Below are positions 1 through 5,435 of a stretch of DNA of 11,122 nucleotides, piece after piece. Both the position numbers and the translations under genes were made by a program. Location of the stretch: positions 1-11,122 of the forward strand of contig JAHAAN010000063.1 in the NCBI GenBank assembly GCA_018376855.1. Direction: 5' to 3'. The notes under the pieces were generated by a model. It did not search any database and was not told where the DNA came from. It saw only the letters and a list, made by a program, of their open reading frames with translations. The DNA is from Clostridiales bacterium (GTDB lineage Bacteria > Bacillota > Clostridia > Christensenellales > QALW01). Within the stretch, counting starts at the first letter, position 1; each line of letters begins with the position of its first letter.

Positions 1-472
1 CCTGCTCCTTCAACGCATTTTTATAGCAAACCAGCCGCCGGAAATATTCCTCGCCCGATGTGCCGGCAAGCGCGTCCGATTCCCCTTGCAGCCAGATATA
101 ATAAATCTTTTCCGGCTTCTCCCCTAACGCTTTTTTGCAGGCCGTTATCTTCTCCATTGCCATGCGGAAACGCGCGCCGTCCGGCTGCCAATCGGCCACA
201 GTGGTTGCGCCCTTCGCGGCATGAACAACTGTTATCCCTCCCAGGCGGTACTGCCCGTAAGCGCGGCAGAAATCTGGAACCAGCGTTCCGCAGCCCTCAT
301 GCGCTCCCAGCAGCAGCCCCTGCGGCATATCCTCGCCCACAGGATGCCGCAGCGGGCGGAACGAATCGGAAAGAAAGCAGTATTCCCGCGCATTTTCCAC
401 CGGCGGATCGCCGGGGCATACGCTGGTCTGCCCCTGCATATTGCTCTGCCCTCCGAAAATCAGTAAATCCAT
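1..472 (-). CDS. SASA/CE6-type SGNH carbohydrate acetylesterase, N-terminal part (runs off left edge)
   Basis: Reading the minus strand from ATG 472-470 gives 157 codons, open to the window edge; the C-terminus is outside. Residues 7-14 are GGQSNMQG, the serine-nucleophile block of sialate O-acetylesterase/carbohydrate esterase 6 proteins (Ser10 nucleophile). Residues 84-95 (HAAKGATTVADW) match the second glycine block, and residues 127-133 (WLQGESD) match the family's QGESD block. The catalytic Asp/His pair expected near the C-terminus is not visible. Known family role: removal of O-acetyl groups from sugars such as sialic acid or xylan; the substrate here is unknown. No signal peptide is present, so it is probably cytoplasmic, acting on imported sugars. 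An in-frame ATG at 484-482 exists, but AAGGA directly abuts it, so 472 (AAGGA about 12 nt upstream) is preferred. The gene is divergent from the membrane protein at 770. Confidence 0.9.
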   Translation of the reverse strand, partial: MDLLIFGGQSNMQGQTSVCPGDPPVENAREYCFLSDSFRPLRHPVGEDMPQGLLLGAHEGCGTLVPDFCRAYGQYRLGGITVVHAAKGATTVADWQPDGARFRMAMEKITACKKALGEKPEKIYYIWLQGESDALAGTSGEEYFRRLVCYKNALKEQ

Positions 473-492
473 TTTAATCACCATTCCTTGTT

Positions 493-514
493 GAATTTGA
501 AACGCTTCAAATTC
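493..514 (-). promoter_or_regulatory. LacI-family-like operator in the esterase leader
   Basis: The 9-bp arms GAATTTGAA (493-501) and TTCAAATTC (506-514) flank a 4-bp centre. On the minus strand the core reads TTGAAGCGTTTCAA, a pseudo-palindrome around a central CG, as is typical of LacI/CcpA-type operators. It lies between the predicted start of transcription and the start codon, where a bound repressor would block elongation. The assignment to LacI-type regulators is by resemblance only. Confidence 0.45.
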
Positions 515-515
515 C

Positions 516-542
516 AGCGTGAAAAATTTTATTTTTCACGCT
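516..542 (-). repeat. Perfect 11-bp inverted repeat in the esterase leader
   Basis: The arms AGCGTGAAAAA (516-526) and TTTTTCACGCT (532-542) are exact reverse complements around a 5-nt loop. The repeat lies about 20 bp downstream of the predicted transcription start of the esterase. No T-tract follows it on either strand, so it is not a standard intrinsic terminator. A dimeric repressor operator or an RNA leader hairpin fits better. Confidence 0.6.
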
Positions 543-569
543 ATCTTCATCCAAATAAAAATTTCTAAC

Positions 570-598
570 ATTATAACGCATTAAATCGATGTTTGCAA
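570..598 (-). promoter_or_regulatory. Sigma-A promoter of the esterase gene
   Basis: On the minus strand, TTGCAA (598-593) and a perfect TATAAT (575-570) are separated by exactly 17 bp. Transcription should begin near 563, giving a leader of about 90 nt that contains both inverted repeats described at 493-542. No experimental support; the call rests on consensus and spacing. Confidence 0.75.
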
Positions 599-619
599 GA
601 GTTTTCCATTCAGGCATAA

Positions 620-686
620 AGGGCGGCGGAAGGAGGCCGGAGCGCCGCGCCGAAGGCGGTGGCGGTTCGGGCGCGGAAGTCGCCCT
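620..686. other. Very GC-rich intergenic block
   Basis: This stretch is dominated by GGCGG, GCCG and GCGCC runs and contrasts sharply with the AT-rich sequence on both sides. Its ends can pair (AGGGCG at 620-625 with CGCCCT at 681-686), and there are internal self-complementary GC segments. It lies upstream of both divergent promoters and carries no convincing gene. It could be a structured repeat or a remnant of inserted sequence; no function can be assigned. Confidence 0.4.
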
Positions 687-710
687 GTGCTTGCGGAAAC
701 CCAAACCGTA

Positions 711-739
711 TTGCCAATTCCCCTGCCCAATGCTATAAT
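711..739 (+). promoter_or_regulatory. Sigma-A promoter of the YwaF-like membrane protein gene
   Basis: TTGCCA (711-716) and TATAAT (734-739) are spaced by 17 bp. The predicted transcription start near 746 lies downstream of the ATG at 740, which argues against that codon as the translation start and favours GTG 770. Confidence 0.7.
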
Positions 740-769
740 ATGCAAAAAGAAATCATCCTCATAAGGAGC

Positions 770-1546
770 GTGAATCCCATCGTTTTTCTTTCGTTTTTTT
801 CCAAAGCCGGCGAGCTTCCCGCCGCAGGATTATATTCTCTGAGCCATTTTCTAATGCTTCTGTTTTCCGTGCTCGGCATCACTGCCGCGCTGATATGCAC
901 GGCAAAGGCCGCAAAGGTTTATGCCCGCAGAATCGTGCGGATCCTTACTCTGCTTCTGTGGCTCTTGGAAATTGCCAAGATCCTCTTTAATCTTCAAACA
1001 GGGCAGGCTCAAAATCCCAATTCATGGATTCCTTTATATTATTGCAGTCTTGTTCTGTATACAGGCCTGCTCAGCAGCCTCTGCCGCGGAAAATTGCAGC
1101 ATACGGGCGATGTTTTTCTTGCGACCGGCTCCATCGTGGGCGGAACGGCATTTTTAATTATGCCGCTGACATCTCTCTCCATCTATCCGGCATTTCACTT
1201 TATCTCTTTTCACAGTTTTATTTTGCATTCCCTTATGGTCTACATGGGGTTGATGCTGCTGCTTTCCGGCAGCGTTCTCCTAACGCGGCGCGACATTTTC
1301 TATTATGCGCCCCTTGTTCTGGTCATGTGTGCCGCCGCACTGGTCGCCAATCATTTTCTTGACGCTAATCTGATGTTTGTTTCCAAGAATTATCCCGGAA
1401 CGTTTATTGAAATTTTATATCACCTGTTTCCGGGCGCATGGTTTCCGATCATAATGTCTTTGGGGCAAGCCACGCTTCCCTTTTATATTGTATATGACAT
1501 TTTCCGCCTGTTTGAAAAAAAGCGGGCTAAACCGCAGCAGCCTTAA
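770..1546 (+). CDS. YwaF/TMEM164-like seven-helix membrane protein
   Basis: From GTG 770 the protein is 258 residues with about seven hydrophobic helices: roughly 24-43, 54-75, 85-103, 113-133, 143-166, 175-196 and 222-243. The pattern SLSHF in helix 1, IPLYYCSL (Cys92) in helix 3 and a His-rich fifth helix (FHSFILHS, His148 and His153) resembles the YwaF/TIGR02206 family and the eukaryotic TMEM164 family. TMEM164 has been reported to act as an acyltransferase using a Cys and a His; whether bacterial members do so is not established. Start choice is awkward. The open frame reaches back to 659, but the promoter (711-739) rules out the earlier starts. AAGGAG (763-768) is only 1 nt from GTG 770, so an ATC start at 779 with 10-nt spacing is a rarer alternative. 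It is transcribed alone, divergently from the esterase, and ends before the structure at 1620. Confidence 0.7.
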   Translation: MNPIVFLSFFSKAGELPAAGLYSLSHFLMLLFSVLGITAALICTAKAAKVYARRIVRILTLLLWLLEIAKILFNLQTGQAQNPNSWIPLYYCSLVLYTGLLSSLCRGKLQHTGDVFLATGSIVGGTAFLIMPLTSLSIYPAFHFISFHSFILHSLMVYMGLMLLLSGSVLLTRRDIFYYAPLVLVMCAAALVANHFLDANLMFVSKNYPGTFIEILYHLFPGAWFPIIMSLGQATLPFYIVYDIFRLFEKKRAKPQQP

Positions 1547-1619
1547 AAAAGCAAAAACATCTTTTTTCACTTTACCATTGCTTCTTATCCTGTTAAAAAG
1601 TTTCTGTTTTTACCGCAAC

Positions 1620-1696
1620 AAAAGCAGCCACTATACCGCGTTAAACGATCACCGTAAGGTGATCCGTTTAACTAAGACAGCTGCTTTTCGTTTTTT
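1620..1696 (+). terminator. Two-tier terminator-like structure after the membrane protein gene
   Basis: The outer stem is AAAAGCAGC (1620-1628) with GCTGCTTTT (1680-1688), followed by CG and six T residues (1691-1696). Inside it, 1640-1653 pairs with 1658-1672: GTTAAACG/CGTTTAAC, then ATCACC/GGTGAT with one bulged C and a GTAA loop. The T-tract orientation suits the upstream plus-strand gene. A nested structure is more elaborate than a normal intrinsic terminator, so a small inserted palindromic repeat is also possible. Confidence 0.6.
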
Positions 1697-1723
1697 CACA
1701 TCTTTTCTGCAAAACAATTCTTT

Positions 1724-2083
1724 TTATGTCAAGGGGGCGAGGGGGATTTCCAACATAGAAAAAGCTATTTTATAAAAAACGCCGCCCTGCATAACAGGGC
1801 GGCACATTTCATTTAAATCAATATTCATTGCCGTTAGAAACTCTTCTGTTATAGGATAACCGGAACTTTCCCCAATGACAGAATCAATTCCGCAATAAGG
1901 GCACATCGCTGTTCCTTCACGGTCGCAATCGTTATCCGCTTCAAGAAATATTTCGATCTTGCTCAGTTCAAAGATTTTCATGCAGCAAAAGCATCCGCAC
2001 ACCTTATCGTGTTCCAGCTCTTTCCGGTGATTGTTGGAATATTCATGAGCATCAATGATATTCTGTTTTGAAAAATCATTCAT
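1724..2083 (-). CDS. Small CxxC...CPYCG zinc-ribbon-like cytoplasmic protein, C-terminus probably frameshifted
   Basis: ATG 2083-2081 is preceded by AGGAG with 6-nt spacing, and the frame gives 119 residues. A CxxC pair at 31-34 (within VCGCFCCMK) and a second at 61-64 (CPYCGIDSVIG) look like a split four-Cys zinc site. The sequence CPYCGIDSVIGESSGYPITEEF resembles a widespread family of about 90-residue proteins annotated only as 'cytoplasmic protein'; its function is unknown. Those proteins, as I recall them, usually end a few residues after the FL..M segment (here residues 82-86). This frame instead continues for about 30 residues through its own terminator hairpin to TAA at 1726-1724. In the neighbouring frame the sequence just after residue 85 reads Asn-Glu-Tyr-TGA, a more natural end. 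A small indel near 1820-1832 is therefore likely; the core fold should be intact. It lies 158 bp downstream of the large lipoprotein gene on the same strand, with no promoter I could identify. Confidence 0.75.
   Translation of the reverse strand: MNDFSKQNIIDAHEYSNNHRKELEHDKVCGCFCCMKIFELSKIEIFLEADNDCDREGTAMCPYCGIDSVIGESSGYPITEEFLTAMNIDLNEMCRPVMQGGVFYKIAFSMLEIPLAPLT
1774..1803 (-). terminator. Intrinsic terminator of the small zinc-ribbon gene, inside its open frame
   Basis: GCCGCCCTG (1781-1789) and CAGGGCGGC (1795-1803) form a perfect 9-bp GC-rich stem with a 5-nt loop. On the minus strand it is followed by GTTTTTT, a classic intrinsic terminator. It lies within the reading frame that ends at 1724, which is abnormal; see that gene. 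Confidence 0.88.
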
Positions 2084-2123
2084 TTCTTTCTCCTGCAAAT
2101 TCTCTTATACCGCAAGCCAAAAC

Positions 2124-2190
2124 CGCTGCGATCATGTCTCTTGCACTTTCCGTTTACACAAGCCCTGCGCAGCAGATCATAATCGCAGCG
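2124..2190. repeat. Inverted repeat between the lipoprotein and zinc-ribbon genes
   Basis: CGCTGCGAT (2124-2132) and ATCGCAGCG (2182-2190) are exact reverse complements separated by 49 bp. The right arm lies within a local palindrome, AATCGCAGCGATT (2181-2193). No T-tract follows on the minus strand, so I do not call it a terminator. Between 2084 and 2241 I see neither a clear intrinsic terminator for the lipoprotein gene nor a clear promoter for the next gene, so read-through is possible. Confidence 0.4.
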
Positions 2191-2241
2191 ATTTTATCAA
2201 GCGTTTCCGGCGGAGCTCATCTGGTTTTCATTTCATTCGTT

Positions 2242-4989
2242 TTAGCCCTTTGTCTTAACCAACCGATAGCTGTACTGTGCCTGCGGATCGCCCGAATGCT
2301 CCACGTTAAAGGTAAGCTCATAGCTGCCGCTCTCCGCGTTATAATAAGCCTGCCAGTAATCGTTGCCGATCACGGATTGATCCACAGTTGACCACGCACC
2401 GTTCTCCAGCTTCTCCAAACGATAGCCGGAATATGACGGTACATTCGTAAAGGTCAACGGAATATAACTGATTCCTCCCTTGACCGTGATCTGCGCCGCG
2501 ACTTCGCCATTCTCCTGCTCGCATTTCACCGCAATAGGATACTGCCGCAGCACCTCTCCCTTTTCGGCGCTTACCTGTGTTTTACCTCCCATCGCATAGC
2601 GGTAAGCCAATTTCCATGTATCAAACTCCTCAGCAGGAATATTCTTAATAATTTCGCTGCCATAATAATAGCTCTTGAGCGAAACCGGAAGGTTGATATA
2701 CTCCACAGCGCCCTTTACCGTGCTGCCTGCCTGAATCGTTTTTCCAACCTCAGCGGGCGGATTCAGCTCCACCAGCGTGGAAGCGCCGCAGAACATCTCC
2801 GTACTGCGCAGGGAAACGGAGGGCTTTGTATAATTTTTGCCGTTCAGCATCGCATCAAAGGAAAGCAGGCTCACCATACGCGCCGCATTTTTGCTGTTAA
2901 AGGAATCGGAATTGATTTTCTTATAGCTGTCTGTAAAAGCGGCCCACAAGCCCGTGCCGGGCACTTCGATCTGCTGCATGCCCGCGCCGCCCACATAACC
3001 GGCCGTTTCGCTCACAGGAATTTCAGCCTCCGCACCGTAGCGAACGCCTGCAATCTCATACTCGATCGGCCCTTCGTCGTTCCCGATGGTCAAGCCGTGC
3101 CAGCGCCCGCTGTTATGATTATCCGCCCCCAGCTGATAGAAGGCCATACGCTCAAAGGAAACGTCTTTCACAAAACGGTATTCAAATGTATGCGTTGCGC
3201 GTGAAACATCATTAGTGCGCCCCAAACAGGTCGTAAACGTGAACTCCACTGCTTCATCCTGCGTGATCCCTTTAAAGATTACCTCCGAAAGATTCGGACC
3301 GTAGGTTTTATAAAACACCTTAACGTTCTTTAACCCCACGATCTCGTTGCTGCCCACGGGATTTCGGCCGTCCTTTCCGTAATAAAGGAAGTTTCCGCCG
3401 CCGTTGCAGCCCGTCCAGTCATATTTTTGGCCGGACATGCTCGTTACGTTCAACGGCCGGATGTCGTCAATGAACGAACGTCCGTGCGCCGTTTCCGGAT
3501 CGTAGCAGAACGCCTCGCCGAAAGAGCCGATCGCGCTGGTCTCCCATTGCTGATAGTTTCCGCCCCAGCCGGCAAGCGAGATCTGCGAATGGCTGCACGC
3601 ATAAACGCCGCCCCAGTTGGAATAGGTAATGGCAAATTCATAGGTTACTTCACTGTTCGCGGGGATCTCGATCACCGTGTAGCCGTGGAACCAGTTGCCC
3701 GACCACGCGCGCTTGGGATCGTTCACCGCCGCATAGTTGCCGTTCTTATCCGTAGTGTAGTTATGCCAGTTCTTTGAAAGCTGCACCTGCACGCCCACAG
3801 GCTCCCCGGTCACTGCATCACGAACCATCGGGCAGAAGCCTTCTACTCCAAACTTGTTTTCCTTATGAAACTGAATCGGAAGCTTCACCGCTGTGTTGCT
3901 TGTATTTTTCAGCGTAAAGGTCAAACGATCCATCATATCACGATACTTTTCATTCGCAAAATCCGCTGTCTGTTGAACCATCATTTTATTGCAGTCGATG
4001 GAAAGATAGCCTTTATTCGTATCAAATTCCGCTTCCTGCTCTCTGCCCTCCTTGGGGGAGATCTGCACTGCCGAGGCCTGAACGCTCTCCGCCGCCAGAT
4101 AATTCTGCGCATCCTGCACCGAAGCGGAGACGCTCGGGATCACGATCACGCCGAAGCCCGTGAAATCATTTCTTGAAAGCTCCACATTTTCGCAGCGGAA
4201 GGTAACGTTCGTGCCGTCCACGGCAAGCGAAACGCCCTCTATCGCCGGCAGAACGAACGTCAGACCGCTGCCGCCTTCCGTGCGCATGGTCAGCACCCGC
4301 CCGTTTTCCGCCGTTTCGCTCTGCGTATATTCCGCGCCCAGCTTCAGCGTAAAGCTGAGATTCGCGCCCGCAGTCTTTTTATCGGGGCTGAATACGGAAA
4401 ACTCCAACGCCGCATATTCCGGCATCGCGGCGACCTCCAACCGCCCCTTATAGCCGTCTATGCCCTTAAAACGCATGCACATCACGTCCACACGCTGCAT
4501 GTACCGCCCGGTTTCCAGTATGCGCGAAGCAACCGAGCCGCCCCCGATAGGCTCCATGCCGTAATAGCCGTGTTCCTCTCCGTTCAGGCCGAAGGAGTAA
4601 TCCATGGAAACCTGCGAAAGCGCCTCCACAATGCTGCTGTTCTGCGCTGCCGCATCCGTTTCCGCATACTCCTGCTCGATCGCGCCGATATAGCTCAGCC
4701 CGCCGCGCATCACATCAATGGCTAACCCGTAATAGCCCGTCTGCATACAAAGCCTGTTGACGCCCTTCTGAAAGCCGTCGCGCCACCACATGGTCGTCCA
4801 GTCGCGCACACCCGGCTCCTGCACCAGCGTACTGCCCACATACTTATATTCCTTGTTTTCCGCCACAGGCGGCGTTACCGTCGAGGAAGCAGACGGCGTT
4901 TCGACTGTTGTCTCCGGCCCGCATGCCGCCAATGAAACCAGCATCAGCAGTACCATCAGCACAACGCATACGTTTTTGTTTTTCTTCAT
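2242..4989 (-). CDS. Large (915-residue) secreted lipoprotein of unrecognised family
   Basis: The start at ATG 4989 gives a typical lipoprotein signal: MKKNKN, a hydrophobic core, then lipobox LAAC with Cys23. GAGG lies 6 nt upstream. An in-frame ATG at 5001 adds four residues but has poor RBS spacing. After a short Ser/Thr/Pro linker (about 24-45) the protein is rich in beta-strand-like, Trp/Tyr/Gly-rich sequence without membrane segments. The most distinctive part is about residues 425-525, including GNWFHGY, GVYACSHSQISLAGWGGNYQ, GSFGEAFCYDP and FIDDIRPL. I recognise no characterised domain or catalytic signature. The N-terminal third (ending around TGRYMQRVD and MRFKGIDGYKGRLEV) could be a galactose-mutarotase-like beta-sandwich, and the C-terminal 110 residues look Ig-like; both are guesses. 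The context (divergent from three sugar-type binding lipoproteins) suggests a surface glycan-binding or glycan-processing protein. Confidence 0.85.
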   Translation of the reverse strand: MKKNKNVCVVLMVLLMLVSLAACGPETTVETPSASSTVTPPVAENKEYKYVGSTLVQEPGVRDWTTMWWRDGFQKGVNRLCMQTGYYGLAIDVMRGGLSYIGAIEQEYAETDAAAQNSSIVEALSQVSMDYSFGLNGEEHGYYGMEPIGGGSVASRILETGRYMQRVDVMCMRFKGIDGYKGRLEVAAMPEYAALEFSVFSPDKKTAGANLSFTLKLGAEYTQSETAENGRVLTMRTEGGSGLTFVLPAIEGVSLAVDGTNVTFRCENVELSRNDFTGFGVIVIPSVSASVQDAQNYLAAESVQASAVQISPKEGREQEAEFDTNKGYLSIDCNKMMVQQTADFANEKYRDMMDRLTFTLKNTSNTAVKLPIQFHKENKFGVEGFCPMVRDAVTGEPVGVQVQLSKNWHNYTTDKNGNYAAVNDPKRAWSGNWFHGYTVIEIPANSEVTYEFAITYSNWGGVYACSHSQISLAGWGGNYQQWETSAIGSFGEAFCYDPETAHGRSFIDDIRPLNVTSMSGQKYDWTGCNGGGNFLYYGKDGRNPVGSNEIVGLKNVKVFYKTYGPNLSEVIFKGITQDEAVEFTFTTCLGRTNDVSRATHTFEYRFVKDVSFERMAFYQLGADNHNSGRWHGLTIGNDEGPIEYEIAGVRYGAEAEIPVSETAGYVGGAGMQQIEVPGTGLWAAFTDSYKKINSDSFNSKNAARMVSLLSFDAMLNGKNYTKPSVSLRSTEMFCGASTLVELNPPAEVGKTIQAGSTVKGAVEYINLPVSLKSYYYGSEIIKNIPAEEFDTWKLAYRYAMGGKTQVSAEKGEVLRQYPIAVKCEQENGEVAAQITVKGGISYIPLTFTNVPSYSGYRLEKLENGAWSTVDQSVIGNDYWQAYYNAESGSYELTFNVEHSGDPQAQYSYRLVKTKG

Positions 4990-5023
4990 TCTCACCCTCA
5001 TACCTTTCTTTGCATTCCTTGCT

Positions 5024-5084
5024 CCCGTTCAGCTAAAGCCGAACGGGTAAAGCTCTCCGGAAACCTGCCTTCGTAAAATTCCGG
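5024..5084 (-). promoter_or_regulatory. Two stem-loops at the 5' end of the lipoprotein mRNA
   Basis: CCGGAA (5057-5062) pairs with TTCCGG (5079-5084), and CCCGTTC (5024-5030) pairs with GAACGGG (5041-5047). With transcription starting near 5085 on the minus strand, the first hairpin would sit at the very 5' end of the mRNA, a position that often stabilises transcripts. Read on the plus strand, the same CCGGAA/TTCCGG stem is followed by seven T residues (5085-5091) and resembles a weak intrinsic terminator. Confidence 0.5.
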
Positions 5085-5091
5085 TTTTTTT

Positions 5092-5120
5092 ATTATACCT
5101 GTTTTCCCTTCGCTTATAAA
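5092..5120 (-). promoter_or_regulatory. Sigma-A promoter of the large lipoprotein gene
   Basis: On the minus strand, TATAAT (5097-5092) is preceded at exactly 17 bp by TTTATA (5120-5115, four of six matches to TTGACA). Predicted transcription start is near 5085, giving a leader of about 95 nt. Confidence 0.65.
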
Positions 5121-5130
5121 TGGCCAAAAG

Positions 5131-5174
5131 TAACTTTATCGGTACCAATATTAACTTTCTGCCGAGTCAACTTT
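5131..5174 (-). promoter_or_regulatory. Three direct repeats (AAAGTTR) upstream of the lipoprotein promoter
   Basis: TAACTTT occurs at 5131-5137 and 5152-5158, and CAACTTT at 5168-5174; on the minus strand these read AAAGTTA, AAAGTTA and AAAGTTG. The first two are 21 bp apart, two helical turns. They lie roughly 46 to 90 bp upstream of the predicted lipoprotein transcription start, where an activator would bind. Between the first two is the near-palindrome TATCGGTACCAATA (5137-5150), one mismatched pair. The regulator is unknown. Confidence 0.35.
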
Positions 5175-5240
5175 TCCACATAGCGCGCACAATTCTGTTT
5201 TTTCTTTTTTGGCTTTTCAGAGATTGTGCAAATTTATTAT

Positions 5241-5299
5241 TTTTGTGCTAACAAAAGTTTGAAAACGACATTGTATTTACGAAGCGCTCTTATTATAAT
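5241..5299 (+). promoter_or_regulatory. SBP1 promoter with shared upstream element TTTTGTGCTA
   Basis: The -10 is TATAAT (5294-5299) with a weak -35 TTGTAT (5271-5276) 17 bp upstream. TTTTGTGCTA (5241-5250) begins exactly 53 bp before the -10, as at the other two binding-protein promoters, followed by GTT (5257-5259) and CATT (5269-5272) at the same offsets. An extra TTGTGC occurs at 5224-5229. Predicted transcription start is near 5306, giving a leader of about 130 nt, much longer than those of SBP2 and SBP3. The leader holds an AAAATAG...CTATTTT inverted repeat. AAGCGCT between -35 and -10 resembles the core of a LacI/CcpA-type site. Confidence 0.7.
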
Positions 5300-5435
5300 A
5301 TATAAATGAATCCGGCATATTCGACGGCGCCTTTCGATCAATCAAAATAGCAAACAAAAAATCACTATTTTCTATTGCACGCGCAAGCGCCTTCGTATAT
5401 TCTGTATTCACCAGAATAATAAAAGGAGGATTTCT

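Noticed and set aside
58..477. Plus-strand open frame overlapping the esterase
   Set aside because: It is antisense to a clear SGNH esterase, has no ribosome site, and its Arg/Pro-rich translation is typical of a shadow frame.
507..704. Minus-strand open frame of 65 residues across the esterase promoter
   Set aside because: It overlaps the esterase promoter and leader and owes its composition to the GC-rich block; no ribosome site.
2068..2391. Plus-strand open frame with a hydrophobic translation between the zinc-ribbon and lipoprotein genes
   Set aside because: It overlaps the ends of two real minus-strand genes and has no ribosome site. The hydrophobic look comes from ATT/GCA-rich sequence.
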